Below are positions 1 to 9,345 of a stretch of DNA of 64,000 bases, in pieces. The position numbers and the translations under genes were made by a program. The notes beneath the pieces were generated by a model. That model ran no database searches and had not been told where the DNA came from. It saw nothing but the letters and a program-made list of their open reading frames with translations. This stretch comes from Paulinella micropora. Lineage: Eukaryota; Cercozoa; Imbricatea; Euglyphida. The DNA lies in contig BJOX01000004.1 in NCBI GenBank assembly GCA_009731375.1, positions 1,811,412 through 1,875,411 of the forward strand. Reading direction: 5' to 3'. Position 1 is the stretch's first letter; the number at the start of each line of letters is the position of its first letter.

Positions 1-2501
1 ATGAAAGAATTATTCAACATATAACTATTCAAATTATACAAGAAGACGGAGGCGGGTGTAATGATGCAGGAAGTGATAAAAAACATAAAACACCCGAAGG
101 AATACATATTAATCCAAGGAGTAAGGATAATAATTGTTTCTTCTATGTTGTTAAGGATATATTAAATTTACCAATGAAAGGTAAATCAAAACTCAATAAA
201 AAAGTATGTAATGATATTAGACAGGAATTCAAACTTGAACATAATTCATATATACCACTTTCAATAGGATATGAAATCTTAAAAAAATATTGTATTGATG
301 GTAAGTATTTTGAATTGACTGATGCAACAAGCAAACAGACATTCAAAAATTTTGAAGACCCTTTAATAACCGCAGATGTGCTTTGTTATCTACTCAAAGG
401 ACATTATATAAGTTTCATAAAAAGAAACAAAAATAAGTGTCCAGATTGTTATAAAGAGTATTATAATAATCATAAATGTAATAATAAAAGAATTTCATAT
501 GTAAGAGCGAAACTCAGAAAGAAAGAAAATCAAGTGAGGTCTTTATTAACTACTTTTGAAGAGGCTAAGTATAATAATCAAGATGAAGTATTTCATTATG
601 ACTTAGAGACTTTTACAAATGAATACGAATTACACACACCATACATAGCAGGCTATACCATTTCAGATATCGGCTTTAAATATGTAGCAGGTGATGAATG
701 TATTCCTAAATTACTTGATATAATTTTCAAATATGCGGAGGAGTTAGCAGAAAGAAAACCGAAAGCGAAATTATATGTTAATGCTTTTAACGGAAGTAAG
801 TTTGACCATTACTCATTACAGAAAGAATTTATCAAAAGAAGAATAAAAAATTCAACTCTTATGAACAATGGTGCTATTATTTCATTAGAATACAAAAATA
901 TAAAATTCTGGGATTTATGTAAGCACACTGAGGGAAGTCTAAAAAAGAACCTTGAAACTCTTGGATGTAATGTGTTAAAAGGCGACTTTGACCATGACAA
1001 GGCGAAACGATGGGAAGAAATGGACGACAAAACAAAAAAGGAATGTCTAACATACTTAGAAAAAGATGTTATGGGACTAAAGGAACTACACGACAAACTA
1101 AACAATCAAATATATGAAGAACATAAAATTAACTTAACTGCTTATATATCTACTTCGTCTCTAACTTGGAATTTATGGAAAAAGAAGATAGATGGTAAAT
1201 ATGTTATTCAACTACCGAATTTAAAACAAGAAAAAGATTTTAGAAGGGCGGTATATGGTGCTAGAACTTATCCAAGCAAAAGACGATTTATTTCGGAGCA
1301 ATATCAAAAATATGTGAATGGAGAAATCGGATTTGATGAGGTTGTAGATTATCTTATTGATGCTGATGTAGTAAGTCTTTATCCAACGGCGATGCTTGAA
1401 CTATTTATGACTGGCGAAATAAAGGAATGTGTAGGAGAAATGAAAGGGAAACTCGGGATATATAATGTTGATTACATATCTCCAAAAAATCTATTACACC
1501 CGCGGGTTCCATACAGAGATAGTAAGGGGTGTTTAAAGTGGGAGTTAAGAGATATGAAAGACCAATGGCTAACTTCAATAGATATTGAAGATATGATTGA
1601 ACTTGGCTACCAAGTCAAAATCATTCGTGGATATTACACTGAAGAAGCCGAACCTGTATTTAAAGAATATATTTCGGACTTATTCAAGAAAAAACAAAAT
1701 TCAAAGAAAGGCACACCGCAGTATTTATTATCAAAGTTATTTATGAATGCTTTATACGGAAAGACAATTCAAAGACCGATAAACTCTGTAAGTAAATACA
1801 TATCAAAAAATCACGAGTATTGGAAATTCTGGGCTAAACACGTGATAACCGATATTGAAAAGTTTGAAGAGGCTGATGGTGAATTATGGTTAATAAGTGG
1901 TATTCCAAGAGATGAGCAAGAAAAAGAAGAAAAAATTACAAAACCAACTCATTACGGAGCATTTATCCTAGCATACAGCAGACGAATTATGTATAAGTAT
2001 ATGACAGAAGCCAACCCAGACAACGAACCCGACAGAGATTATTATTACACGGATACAGACAGCATTCAAAGCCATGTAAGAAACATTGAACGGATTAAAA
2101 GATTTAGAGATAAATCAATCGGCGGAATGGATGACGACCTTGGAACAGATTGTAAAATAATAAGGGGAATATGGGTAGCACCAAAATTGTATATGTTGGA
2201 GTATGTAAAGAAAGATGAAGAAAAAGGTAAAACTCATTTCCACTTTAGAGGAAAAGGTTTAGATTTGAAAAAGTTAAATCCAACCGCTTATGAATTAATG
2301 GATAAGGGTGAAAGTTTAACTAATACCAGAGACTTTATAATGAAGAAAATACATACTAGCAGAAACAGCAAACAACAACATATTGAACACTTTAGCATAC
2401 AACACCAAAAGAATGTTGTAAAAGTAGTTAATAAAACAAGATGGTGCGGTCGTGAGTTTATCAGCGAAAATGATAGTATCCCTTACGGCTTTGATATCTG
2501 A
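1..2501 (+). CDS. Protein-primed family B DNA polymerase (pPolB), 5'-partial
   Basis: Replicates the element's linear genome using a protein primer. The exonuclease region has ExoI DLET (near base 600), ExoII NAFNGSKFDH (near 780) and ExoIII YLEKDVMGL (near 1060). The polymerase region has motif A DADVVSLYPTAM (near 1360), motif B KLFMNALYGKT (near 1735), motif C YTDTDS (near 2045) and a KLYMLEY motif (near 2190). An ATG at 174 looks like a start, but the frame is open without a stop to base 1 and continues naturally into the polymerase (CFFYVVKDILNLP just before it). The true start therefore lies left of the window, and at least 830 residues are present. The N-terminal part that would carry a terminal-protein domain is missing. 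It is the first gene of a plus-strand group, and the next ORF starts 63 bp after its stop. The identity is secure. Whether it belongs to a Polinton, a virophage or a PLV is inferred from the whole gene set. Confidence 0.95.
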   Translation, partial: ERIIQHITIQIIQEDGGGCNDAGSDKKHKTPEGIHINPRSKDNNCFFYVVKDILNLPMKGKSKLNKKVCNDIRQEFKLEHNSYIPLSIGYEILKKYCIDGKYFELTDATSKQTFKNFEDPLITADVLCYLLKGHYISFIKRNKNKCPDCYKEYYNNHKCNNKRISYVRAKLRKKENQVRSLLTTFEEAKYNNQDEVFHYDLETFTNEYELHTPYIAGYTISDIGFKYVAGDECIPKLLDIIFKYAEELAERKPKAKLYVNAFNGSKFDHYSLQKEFIKRRIKNSTLMNNGAIISLEYKNIKFWDLCKHTEGSLKKNLETLGCNVLKGDFDHDKAKRWEEMDDKTKKECLTYLEKDVMGLKELHDKLNNQIYEEHKINLTAYISTSSLTWNLWKKKIDGKYVIQLPNLKQEKDFRRAVYGARTYPSKRRFISEQYQKYVNGEIGFDEVVDYLIDADVVSLYPTAMLELFMTGEIKECVGEMKGKLGIYNVDYISPKNLLHPRVPYRDSKGCLKWELRDMKDQWLTSIDIEDMIELGYQVKIIRGYYTEEAEPVFKEYISDLFKKKQNSKKGTPQYLLSKLFMNALYGKTIQRPINSVSKYISKNHEYWKFWAKHVITDIEKFEEADGELWLISGIPRDEQEKEEKITKPTHYGAFILAYSRRIMYKYMTEANPDNEPDRDYYYTDTDSIQSHVRNIERIKRFRDKSIGGMDDDLGTDCKIIRGIWVAPKLYMLEYVKKDEEKGKTHFHFRGKGLDLKKLNPTAYELMDKGESLTNTRDFIMKKIHTSRNSKQQHIEHFSIQHQKNVVKVVNKTRWCGREFISENDSIPYGFDI

Positions 2502-2564
2502 GAACAAAATATCAATTAATTAATTTTTTTTCCATAAAGTTTTTATACCAGTCTATATAGACCG

Positions 2565-2852
2565 ATGGCCACCCTCACCAGACTATGTGAGAAGTTTGAA
2601 CAACTTTCCATTGAAAATAAAAAAGAAAACTTTTCTCTTACTGATGTCAAAAAGGTAATAAACGACGAAATTAAGGCAATTGAAAAAAGTAGAGAAGGAA
2701 AGCCAAAGGATACTTTTCCATTTGGTAAATATAAAGGTAAGAAAATTCAAGATGTTGCTACAATTGACAAACCATATCTTGAATGGGTTATGAAACAGCC
2801 GTGGTTTGATAAATTTACGGACATTAAAAGTGAAGTAAAAAAATTCATTTAA
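2565..2852 (+). CDS. Small protein with ExoX C-terminal/DUF3820-like domain
   Basis: A 95-residue protein. Residues about 50-80 read FPFGKYKGKKIQDV, followed by YLEWVMKQPWF. That is the pattern of the short domain found at the C-terminus of exonuclease X-like proteins and as stand-alone proteins (DUF3820 type) in phages and large DNA viruses. No exonuclease catalytic acidic motif is present, so this is only the accessory domain, and its role is unknown. The N-terminal half is helical and charged. The gene follows the polymerase on the same strand, so a role in replication or DNA handling is plausible but inferred. The stop codon runs directly into the repeated palindrome unit that separates it from the next gene. 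Domain assignment is from memory of the motif. Confidence 0.7.
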   Translation: MATLTRLCEKFEQLSIENKKENFSLTDVKKVINDEIKAIEKSREGKPKDTFPFGKYKGKKIQDVATIDKPYLEWVMKQPWFDKFTDIKSEVKKFI

Positions 2853-2974
2853 TATTTTGTTCTGACTTCGTCATCACAAAACATCGTTTTCTTTTAATTA
2901 TTTTTTCTTTAATTTTTTTTCGATGTTTTAGAATAAGCGAGAGTGCGTAGCACGAAGCGCAATTCTAAAATATC
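2851..2974 (+). repeat. Nested palindrome unit, copy A
   Basis: A 124-bp intergenic unit bounded by inverted ends AATATTTT and AAAATATC. It holds two successive palindromes. The first pairs AAAACATCG (2878-2886) with CGATGTTTT (2921-2929) around an AT-rich 34-nt loop. The second pairs TTTTAGAAT (2926-2934) with ATTCTAAAA (2962-2970) and contains an inner hairpin GTGC-gta-GCAC (2943-2953). It fills the whole space between the stop of one gene and the ATG of the next. The first palindrome could act as a terminator and the second as a promoter or 5'UTR structure; this is inferred from position. Confidence 0.85.
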
Positions 2975-3415
2975 ATGAGCGACCTAAGCACCAAGCAGGA
3001 CTACTTGAATGAAATTGAAAAATGGAACCTTGACATTGAAATTAAAAAGCCGACCATTAAATGGACAAAGCCCGACATTGTTTCTTTCTATGAGCAATAC
3101 AAGCCAAGGGACGATAATGTGAAAGTAGTTATTCCGTTAGAGGAGACATTACAAAAAATGGTGGAGGAAGAGAGCACACCTTTTAAGGCGACTGACTTGA
3201 AAAAAACTGGAATTACGGAGATAAAGCAAAATGTTGGTGAAGAAATAGAAGCAAAGAAAGCACCTTGTAAAGAGTGTAAGAAAAAAAATGTTTTATCAGT
3301 TTCAATTGACGATGATAGATTTTGCGATGTGGCATGTGTTCTTTCATTTCTAGAAAAAAATGAAGAAATGAATGAAGTTAGAAAAAATAATTTTATCAAG
3401 TATTTTAAAAAGTGA
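2975..3415 (+). CDS. Unknown protein with C-terminal CxxC...CxxxC zinc-binding motif
   Basis: A 146-residue protein of no family I recognise. The N-terminal two thirds are charged and lysine/glutamate rich. Residues about 97-122 contain CKEC, a short beta-like stretch (VLSVSIDDDRF), then CDVAC, a likely four-cysteine zinc site of treble-clef or FCS-finger character. The start is fixed by the palindrome unit that ends one base before the ATG. It ends 33 bp from the stop of the convergent gene on the other strand, so the two may share a termination region. The zinc site suggests nucleic-acid or protein binding, but nothing more specific can be supported. Confidence 0.7.
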   Translation: MSDLSTKQDYLNEIEKWNLDIEIKKPTIKWTKPDIVSFYEQYKPRDDNVKVVIPLEETLQKMVEEESTPFKATDLKKTGITEIKQNVGEEIEAKKAPCKECKKKNVLSVSIDDDRFCDVACVLSFLEKNEEMNEVRKNNFIKYFKK

Positions 3416-3447
3416 TATTTGGAAAATCAACGATTTAATTTTTTTCT

Positions 3448-4686
3448 CTAAGGGTCTTCAATCCAAGTAAAAGCATACTGAATACTTATAGTCTGATTTG
3501 CAGTAGCCTGTGCTGTTATAGTTAGCCTTTCGCTTGGCAACATGTCATCTAAATCATAATCAGCAAAATTTATACTTTGAGCATCACTAGTATTTACAAA
3601 TACAACAGCAATCACATTACCACCAGCAATAGTCGCGGTAGTATCAAATGAAACTAGACTTGTATTTGTATTGTTCTCAGCATACACGGCACCTGTAAGT
3701 GTAGCATTTTTTATTACCTTAATGATTACGCTACTTTTAGTGTCAGTATTTAGAATATTTAGCCGTCTTGGATACACTATACTATAATTAGCAATAGTGT
3801 TTCCAATAATATTGGTATTATTTCTCATAGTAAAAGCATGAGTTGCTACATTCGTTGTATTTGCTGTTCTTTCATAAATAAATGGAATACCTCTTATGAT
3901 TTCAGCTCCTTCAATAAAGCATCCAACACTGGCAATTCTAAGGCTTTGGATTTGCGGATTAGCACCAACAGCCAAAGAAGCCAAGAATGGTAAAGTAGTA
4001 TTATTAAGAGATGTAGCAGTTTTGCTGTTGGCATATCGTATAGCATGGACTAGTTGAAATTGTCCAGTGTTTGGATTTTCAATATAAAATGATATCTGAC
4101 CAAAACCTAAGTATTGATATTTAATCTGAAATACATTACCCTTACTGAAATCAATTGCTGGCAAGTAATCGGTTCCATCCGCTTTATCTACATTCCATTG
4201 ACTTTGTTTAACCTCGGTAATGACTGTGGAGTTGTTAAATTGGTATATTTTCATTACACCGCTTTCTCTTGAGAAGAAAAATCCGTCCGTCAAGAAGGAA
4301 TCGCCAATACCTACATAAGATGAATATCCGCCTGCTTCATTTGTATTCCACAAAGCAGTAAATCTGACACATACACCCATACCAGCACGATATTTAATTT
4401 TCTTTTTTGTTTCAATGAATAATCTTGAACCTCCAACTGCCTGTGTTGTTAGATATGCCATAGCACTCTTTTGCTCTAATGTAGCACTAGTAGTGCTTGT
4501 GTTCCACTTAGAGGTATTTACATTATACATAAATGTTTCTTGTATAATCGGTGTGTATTGTGATGTTGCTAATTCACCAAATGCTGTTTTTTCAACATTA
4601 GTCTCAAGATAACCATCATGCCCGACTTTTACATTTACAAAATCTCCGTCAGGATTTTGTGCGATTAAATTTCGTTGGTGAGACAT
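3448..4686 (-). CDS. Beta-rich virion surface protein (fibre/spike-like)
   Basis: A 412-residue protein with few charged residues and very many Asn, Thr, Ser, Ala, Val and Ile, typical of beta-sheet virion proteins. The centre has a signature seen in surface proteins of many aquatic viruses: an aromatic/glycine stretch reading VGIGDSFLTDGFFF, then a segment that alternates short beta strands with turns. There is no signal peptide or membrane segment. It is the last gene of the minus-strand virion block, 74 bp downstream of the major capsid gene, which supports a structural role. It could be a receptor-binding spike, fibre or second vertex protein; no catalytic motif is visible. Function is inferred from composition and context. 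Confidence 0.6.
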   Translation of the reverse strand: MSHQRNLIAQNPDGDFVNVKVGHDGYLETNVEKTAFGELATSQYTPIIQETFMYNVNTSKWNTSTTSATLEQKSAMAYLTTQAVGGSRLFIETKKKIKYRAGMGVCVRFTALWNTNEAGGYSSYVGIGDSFLTDGFFFSRESGVMKIYQFNNSTVITEVKQSQWNVDKADGTDYLPAIDFSKGNVFQIKYQYLGFGQISFYIENPNTGQFQLVHAIRYANSKTATSLNNTTLPFLASLAVGANPQIQSLRIASVGCFIEGAEIIRGIPFIYERTANTTNVATHAFTMRNNTNIIGNTIANYSIVYPRRLNILNTDTKSSVIIKVIKNATLTGAVYAENNTNTSLVSFDTTATIAGGNVIAVVFVNTSDAQSINFADYDLDDMLPSERLTITAQATANQTISIQYAFTWIEDP

Positions 4687-4760
4687 TGTAGGGCTATATT
4701 ATCAAAAAAAATAAATTAACTATAGAAAATTAATAATTACATATTACATCACTAGCGAAG

Positions 4761-6260
4761 TTATGAGATCGTAATCATATTTGCCTTAACCTGAACCTCC
4801 CGCTGAGTGATTGCCACTGTGTAGTGATTAAGAGCCGTACCATTAAGTCCAGCAGTAGTAGCAATAAATTCCCATCGTCTTTCATTGGAAAGGTCAAGCC
4901 CACTGATTTCATTCTGATCCTTGCTCCATAGCGGGCGGGTATTATCCCAAGTATCAACCCAAAACCAGTTGTATTTATACACATCGTTATTCAACACAGC
5001 CGAACCCTCAATCTTTGACTTCAGATACATATAGTCTTCTTCAGTAGCACAGTTAATGTTAAACTCTTGTTGTCGTGCTCCGTCTAGAGTAGTGTAAAAA
5101 CTAGTCACCTTTGCTGCCGCACGATTATCATGGTCATAAGCAGTGTTCTTTTTTTCTTCAGTATTGAAAGCTGAGTGATAAATCTTCTTCAAACGGCGTC
5201 CGTGCCCGCGGTCAAAACGCATAATAATGTTTTGGGATGTGCTTACTCCAAATGTATTCTTATAAACATAAGGATAATCAATGTTGAAGCTCATACCTTC
5301 AGGGCTAGCAATCTTCTGTTGAATCGATTGAATGACATCGGGGTTAGTTTCAACAGCAAGAAACAAGGCAAGATCAGTGACATCGGCAGATACAGCCATA
5401 GCAGCACTACCAACATTCGCAGTGCTAATACAAGTAGCAGCACCATTCGTCACCGTATAAGCAGTTCTGTCAGTAGCACTCCACACAATTCGCATAGTCA
5501 AAATCTCTGGAAACATAATAGTCTTATCAAGTGCAAAAATAGTGTTAATAAGCATACCCAATGGAATTTTCACATTAATAGCCAAAGCGGCATTCGCTCC
5601 ACTTCCCACAAGATACTTCGCCTCGTTGTAATTAACATTTACGGAGGATAGTGCTCCAACTCCAGTTGTCAAAGCTGCATCATCGTGACGACGAGAAGCA
5701 ATCACTGGCTCTCGCAATAGTCCCTGAGTTGCGGCGGCAACATCGTTATTACCATCAACAGCTGCACGAAAGGCCGTTCTAGTTGCTTCAAGTGCACTAA
5801 TGTTAATCAAACCGTTAGCATTACATTTTTGAAGCATACAGCCCCAACCAGCATTCGCAGGAAGTGCCGCACTATCGTGATTAGGAAGGTCAAGGAAATC
5901 CTTCAAACTCATTTCTGGTTTCCAAAGCATTTTAGTCACATTTCTAAGATTGTTAAGGTCGCACAGATAAACACCGCTACGGGTCTGAAGTTGAATTTGA
6001 GAAATTTGTGAAAGGCAGTCCATAAAAATTCTTGAATAAATGTTGGCACCCGCCGCTCTCAAGCTATAACTAAAACTCAAATAAGACCTAGCGAGATTAA
6101 AAGGTCGGCTAATAAGGTCAAAACTTCGTTCTTGTCCGCCAGCAGTGGTGACTTCAAATGAAGCAGAGCCCTCACGTGGAGCAAGTTTATTCAAACGATA
6201 CGAAGCACTGATGTAGTCAGTCTTACTGAAGTCCAATTCTCCTCCGTGTTGAGTAGGCAT
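4761..6260 (-). CDS. MCP: Major capsid protein (double jelly-roll type)
   Basis: A 499-residue protein. Its N-terminus reads MPTQHGGELDFSKTDYI, followed by a region with FDLISRPFNLARSYLSFSY, the sort of strand-rich start seen in double jelly-roll capsid proteins of Polintons, virophages and PLVs. Further on there are long Ala/Asn/Thr-rich beta segments and loops, and the C-terminus ends in beta strands (ALNHYTVAITQREVQVKANM). No membrane segment or catalytic motif is visible. It sits just before the penton-like gene, the usual order in these viruses. A GG at residues 6-7 might be a maturation cleavage site. Assignment rests on length, composition and gene order rather than on a computed fold. 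Confidence 0.8.
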   Translation of the reverse strand: MPTQHGGELDFSKTDYISASYRLNKLAPREGSASFEVTTAGGQERSFDLISRPFNLARSYLSFSYSLRAAGANIYSRIFMDCLSQISQIQLQTRSGVYLCDLNNLRNVTKMLWKPEMSLKDFLDLPNHDSAALPANAGWGCMLQKCNANGLINISALEATRTAFRAAVDGNNDVAAATQGLLREPVIASRRHDDAALTTGVGALSSVNVNYNEAKYLVGSGANAALAINVKIPLGMLINTIFALDKTIMFPEILTMRIVWSATDRTAYTVTNGAATCISTANVGSAAMAVSADVTDLALFLAVETNPDVIQSIQQKIASPEGMSFNIDYPYVYKNTFGVSTSQNIIMRFDRGHGRRLKKIYHSAFNTEEKKNTAYDHDNRAAAKVTSFYTTLDGARQQEFNINCATEEDYMYLKSKIEGSAVLNNDVYKYNWFWVDTWDNTRPLWSKDQNEISGLDLSNERRWEFIATTAGLNGTALNHYTVAITQREVQVKANMITIS

Positions 6261-6318
6261 TTTGTTTTTAGTTTTTTGGCAGTTGTGGAAAATTAACTAA
6301 TTCACCAGAATATATTAG

Positions 6319-6337
6319 AAAGATTTTAAAAATCTTT
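6319..6337 (-). promoter_or_regulatory. AAAGATTTT palindrome upstream of the capsid gene
   Basis: A perfect palindrome, AAAGATTTT-A-AAAATCTTT, followed on the plus strand by GAGCAAAAA. It lies 59 bp before the MCP ATG (minus strand) in an AT-rich spacer. Nearly the same element (9921-9943) lies just upstream of another virion gene, which suggests a shared regulatory site for late genes. The function is inferred. Confidence 0.55.
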
Positions 6338-6379
6338 GAGCAAAAATAAAAAATAAAAAAATAAATAATTCTAAAATAA

Positions 6380-7192
6380 TTATCTAGATTTTAACAAATT
6401 GAAAAATGATGTAAATAAATTAAAATAATTAGTCTCTCTGTAAATTAATAATGTCATAACAATACCTAACCCATTAAGATTAATTGCTTGGTCGTTTTCG
6501 TCTGTAAGATAAAACCTATATACATTATTTGAACTGGTGGATAATTTCTTACCATACTCAGACCCACTTCCGTCGTATATAACGGCTCCGAATGGAATTT
6601 CGTTGGCTGTATATATTTCTTGTAGCACATGATTATCTCCTTCCCCCACTAAGTCCGATTGAAGATACAGAGTTTTTTCCCCTGTCAAAATAATTACATT
6701 AGGCGACTTAATAAAATTATTGGCAAAGAAATATGTAGAGTTTCTATCAAACCCCATAACCTCGTGGATACGGGTATCACCACCAAATATAAAACGTGGT
6801 TGAATACCTCCATTATTTGACACACTATAGGTTAATTTACCATCCTCTGGATCGGTATTCGTATTATTACTGGATACCACATAAGTATAGTCATTTGGAC
6901 TTTCCGCGGTTAGTACCTCGGTCAGTTTATTTTTTAGATTGTTCATTGTGTAGTTTCCTTCAGGTATAGTAATTAAAGCCTCATACCCGTCTTCAGATAA
7001 TGTAAAAGTATTGTATGGTGAAGCCACAGAGTAATACGACTTCGGCACATAAATATGAAGTATTTTGCAGTGAGTTGGATTGTCTAGTGATTTTAAGTTT
7101 ATTTCGTGTGTAAAGTCGCTGTCAGTGCCAGTTATTCGGTTTTTACTATTTATGTAATAGATACCCGAACTTCTTCCTCCCTTGTAGTCCAT
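6380..7192 (-). CDS. mCP: Minor capsid (penton) protein
   Basis: A 270-residue protein with a single beta-rich body. It begins MDYKGGRSSGIYYINSKNR and continues with strand-turn patterns such as DFTHEINLKSL and KILHIYVPKSYYSVA. This style, a short N-terminal tail followed by NSKxR and a beta sandwich, resembles the minor capsid/penton proteins of Polintons and virophages. Length also fits (roughly 250-300 residues). It lies immediately upstream of the MCP gene on the same strand. The GG at residues 5-6 is a candidate site for the viral maturation protease. The gene start abuts palindrome unit copy B. It was identified by context and composition, without structural modelling. Confidence 0.75.
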   Translation of the reverse strand: MDYKGGRSSGIYYINSKNRITGTDSDFTHEINLKSLDNPTHCKILHIYVPKSYYSVASPYNTFTLSEDGYEALITIPEGNYTMNNLKNKLTEVLTAESPNDYTYVVSSNNTNTDPEDGKLTYSVSNNGGIQPRFIFGGDTRIHEVMGFDRNSTYFFANNFIKSPNVIILTGEKTLYLQSDLVGEGDNHVLQEIYTANEIPFGAVIYDGSGSEYGKKLSTSSNNVYRFYLTDENDQAINLNGLGIVMTLLIYRETNYFNLFTSFFNLLKSR

Positions 7193-7314
7193 GATATTTT
7201 AGAATTGCGTTTCGTGCTCCGCACTCTCACTTATTCTAAAACATCGTTTTTTCTTTTTCAAAAAAATTAATGGTAGACGATGTTTTGTGATGACGGCAGT
7301 CAGAACAAAATATC
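7193..7314 (-). repeat. Nested palindrome unit, copy B
   Basis: The same unit as at 2851-2974, here oriented for the minus strand and again filling the entire gap between two genes. Ends are GATATTTT (7193-7200) and AAAATATC (7307-7314). The outer stem is TTTTAGAAT (7197-7205) with ATTCTAAAA (7233-7241), and the inner hairpin is GTGC-tcc-GCAC (7214-7224). The distal palindrome is AAAACATCG (7238-7246) with CGATGTTTT (7278-7286). The right end overlaps the stop codon of the protease gene. Confidence 0.85.
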
Positions 7315-9343
7315 AAATGAAGGTATCAAAATTACCATATCCATTCTGTGCTTTCAACTTTTCCGCTTCTTCTTCTTTTAAGTCTGTATATCCGCTAGCA
7401 AACTTAAACCTGTTGCCTTTCGCCCGCTCCATTAAAAACCTCATTGAGTGCCATCCGCATGTGTCGGTTGTGTCAGATTGTTGTTTTACTTGATTAACCT
7501 TCATTAACAAATAACTATCGGGGTGGCTTTTATCTATTAGCCTTTTCATTTGTTGCTGAAAGTCTTCCGTTGGTTGGTAAAGTGCTAATGGGTCATACAC
7601 TTCCACTGACCTGTCTTTATCCAGACTTACCCATATAGCAATCCAATGAGACCCCGCTTGTTTGTGATTATCCAAATTCATAATAAATCCGTATCGTTTT
7701 CTTTTTTCTGGATTTAGTTTGTAGATTTCATCACTGGCTATTGCTCCGAGATACCATCCATATTTTTTCATTATGTCATCTATTTCATTAGTCATTAAAC
7801 CGCGACCCTCACCTTGTAATGGGACTTGCTCTGGCTGTGGCTCTGGCTCTGGTTGCTGTTGCTCTTGCTCTGTCTCTGGTTGCTGTGGTGTTCGGTCTGG
7901 CGGTGTAGTCGTATCCACTGCTGGCTCTGGTGGCGGTGGTAGCGGTTGGGGCATCCCTTCATCAACATTTAAATCCGCTGAAACTTGTTTATCTACATTT
8001 GGGTCTATTGTCATTTTGTTAGTTAGAGTATTTACAAAATCATGTTTGTTCATTGTGTGTTTCCAATCTTTGCGGGCTAAGTATTTTTTTATTTTCGCTA
8101 TTGAAAATACCTTATCAATTAATTCATTTAATGTCTTCGCTCCACTACCTTTTTGTTCAGTAATACCCATATACTCTTCATATCTAGCATAATCCGCCAC
8201 TTTTCTTTTTACGTTTTTCACCTCACTTCCAACATCAATATTAAACCTTTTAATCATGTTAATAATCCACTTTGAAGTGTCTTTGTAATTTAATTTGTTA
8301 TGACCATCATTATCTAGTCTCTTTTTTAAAGCCTGTGCTAACTCTTTTATGGTAATGGTTGGGTGATAAGTTTTTGAAAATCCAGAGATTAAAAATTGAT
8401 TAATTTGTAAATTTTCAAGATGCTTACCCTTTTCTTCTGCTTTCTTTTTTTCCTTTTCAAGTTTTTCTTTATATTCTTCTGCTAACTTTTTCTGTTCTTC
8501 TAAAGATGTCGCTGTGGCTATAGCCATCTGAATATCTTGACTGGCTTTTTGTAAGTCTTTGAGACTCATCTTTTTAATGAATTTATCTGTATATCCTGCT
8601 AATTTCAGTGTTTCAATATCTTTCTGCTTTTGCTTTTTTTCTTCCTCATATTGCTCTTTCGTTTTCAATGGTGCTTCATCTCCTAAATTAGGTAAGGCTG
8701 GTGCTTGTGGAATATCTCCAACACGTTGGAGATACGGTGCTTGTGGTTGTCCCTGTTGTTGTGGCATGATATATTGATACTGCTGTGGCGGTGGCATAAT
8801 AGCCAATCTTTGGTTCCTTTGCTGTTCGTATTGTAAATCCTCTATGAGTTTTTGCTCCCTCCTTAGTTCTCTGTCTTTTTGCTCTTGTCGTTCCTTGATA
8901 TCGGATAGTTCATTGCGGTGTATCCTTGCTAACTCATCCTGCCTTTCCTTCACATCTGCTACGTCTTTTCGTTCTAGCCTTTTCTTTTCTTCTTCTAAAT
9001 CCTCCCTTTTCTTCTTTTCCTTTTCTTCCTCGTCATGTATTAACTCATATTTCTTTTGTAAGTTGCTTTGTATTTGGTTTCGGTTCTCATGTTCAAGACG
9101 ATTGAAATCAGATTTGATTATTTTTTCTCTTGGTTTGCGGCTAGCCCTTTGCGGCCTCGGCTTACCAATATATTTCATAAAAAGTTTAACGATTTGTAAT
9201 GTGCTTAAATCATTTGTTTTCTTACCAAAATTAAGATAATATTTTTTACCCTTCTGGATAATATATGGCCTCCCGCTCTTATTTCTATAAACTCGTGGGG
9301 GTCTTACCTTAGCCTTTTTCTTATTAGTCTTTTTAGCGACCAT
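7313..9343 (-). CDS. PRO: Virion maturation cysteine protease (Ulp1/adenain-like) with long N-terminal extension
   Basis: A 676-residue protein. The C-terminal 150 residues carry a Ulp1/adenovirus-type cysteine protease: the catalytic His in GSHWIAIWV, the Asp in VEVYDPLA, a Gln-containing loop near QQSDTTDT, and the nucleophile in TCGWHSMRFL. It probably cuts capsid precursors during assembly. The N-terminus is very basic (KKTNKKKAKVRPPR). It is followed by a long charged coiled coil (about residues 85-320), with a Pro/Gln-rich stretch near 190-215, and a second Pro/Glu/Gln-rich linker near 440-490. Stand-alone proteases in this virus group are usually about 150-250 residues, so this is a fusion or a greatly extended form. 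The extension could package or anchor the enzyme on DNA. The start ATG abuts palindrome unit copy C. Confidence 0.88.
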   Translation of the reverse strand: MVAKKTNKKKAKVRPPRVYRNKSGRPYIIQKGKKYYLNFGKKTNDLSTLQIVKLFMKYIGKPRPQRASRKPREKIIKSDFNRLEHENRNQIQSNLQKKYELIHDEEEKEKKKREDLEEEKKRLERKDVADVKERQDELARIHRNELSDIKERQEQKDRELRREQKLIEDLQYEQQRNQRLAIMPPPQQYQYIMPQQQGQPQAPYLQRVGDIPQAPALPNLGDEAPLKTKEQYEEEKKQKQKDIETLKLAGYTDKFIKKMSLKDLQKASQDIQMAIATATSLEEQKKLAEEYKEKLEKEKKKAEEKGKHLENLQINQFLISGFSKTYHPTITIKELAQALKKRLDNDGHNKLNYKDTSKWIINMIKRFNIDVGSEVKNVKRKVADYARYEEYMGITEQKGSGAKTLNELIDKVFSIAKIKKYLARKDWKHTMNKHDFVNTLTNKMTIDPNVDKQVSADLNVDEGMPQPLPPPPEPAVDTTTPPDRTPQQPETEQEQQQPEPEPQPEQVPLQGEGRGLMTNEIDDIMKKYGWYLGAIASDEIYKLNPEKRKRYGFIMNLDNHKQAGSHWIAIWVSLDKDRSVEVYDPLALYQPTEDFQQQMKRLIDKSHPDSYLLMKVNQVKQQSDTTDTCGWHSMRFLMERAKGNRFKFASGYTDLKEEEAEKLKAQNGYGNFDTFI
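8714..8733. repeat. 20-bp palindrome inside the protease gene
   Basis: ATCTCCAAC-AC-GTTGGAGAT, a perfect 9-bp inverted repeat with a 2-nt centre. A near-identical palindrome lies in the ATPase gene (10536-10555), in the same reading frame; both encode a run ending RVGD. Confidence 0.8.
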
Positions 9344-9345
9344 TT

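Noticed and set aside
174-176. ATG as start of the DNA polymerase
   Set aside because: The frame is open upstream to base 1 with protein-like codons.
5175-5651. Plus-strand Ser/His/Asn-rich frame
   Set aside because: Shadow of the major capsid gene.
7773-8192. Plus-strand Gly/Cys-rich frame
   Set aside because: Shadow of the Pro/Gln-rich part of the protease gene.
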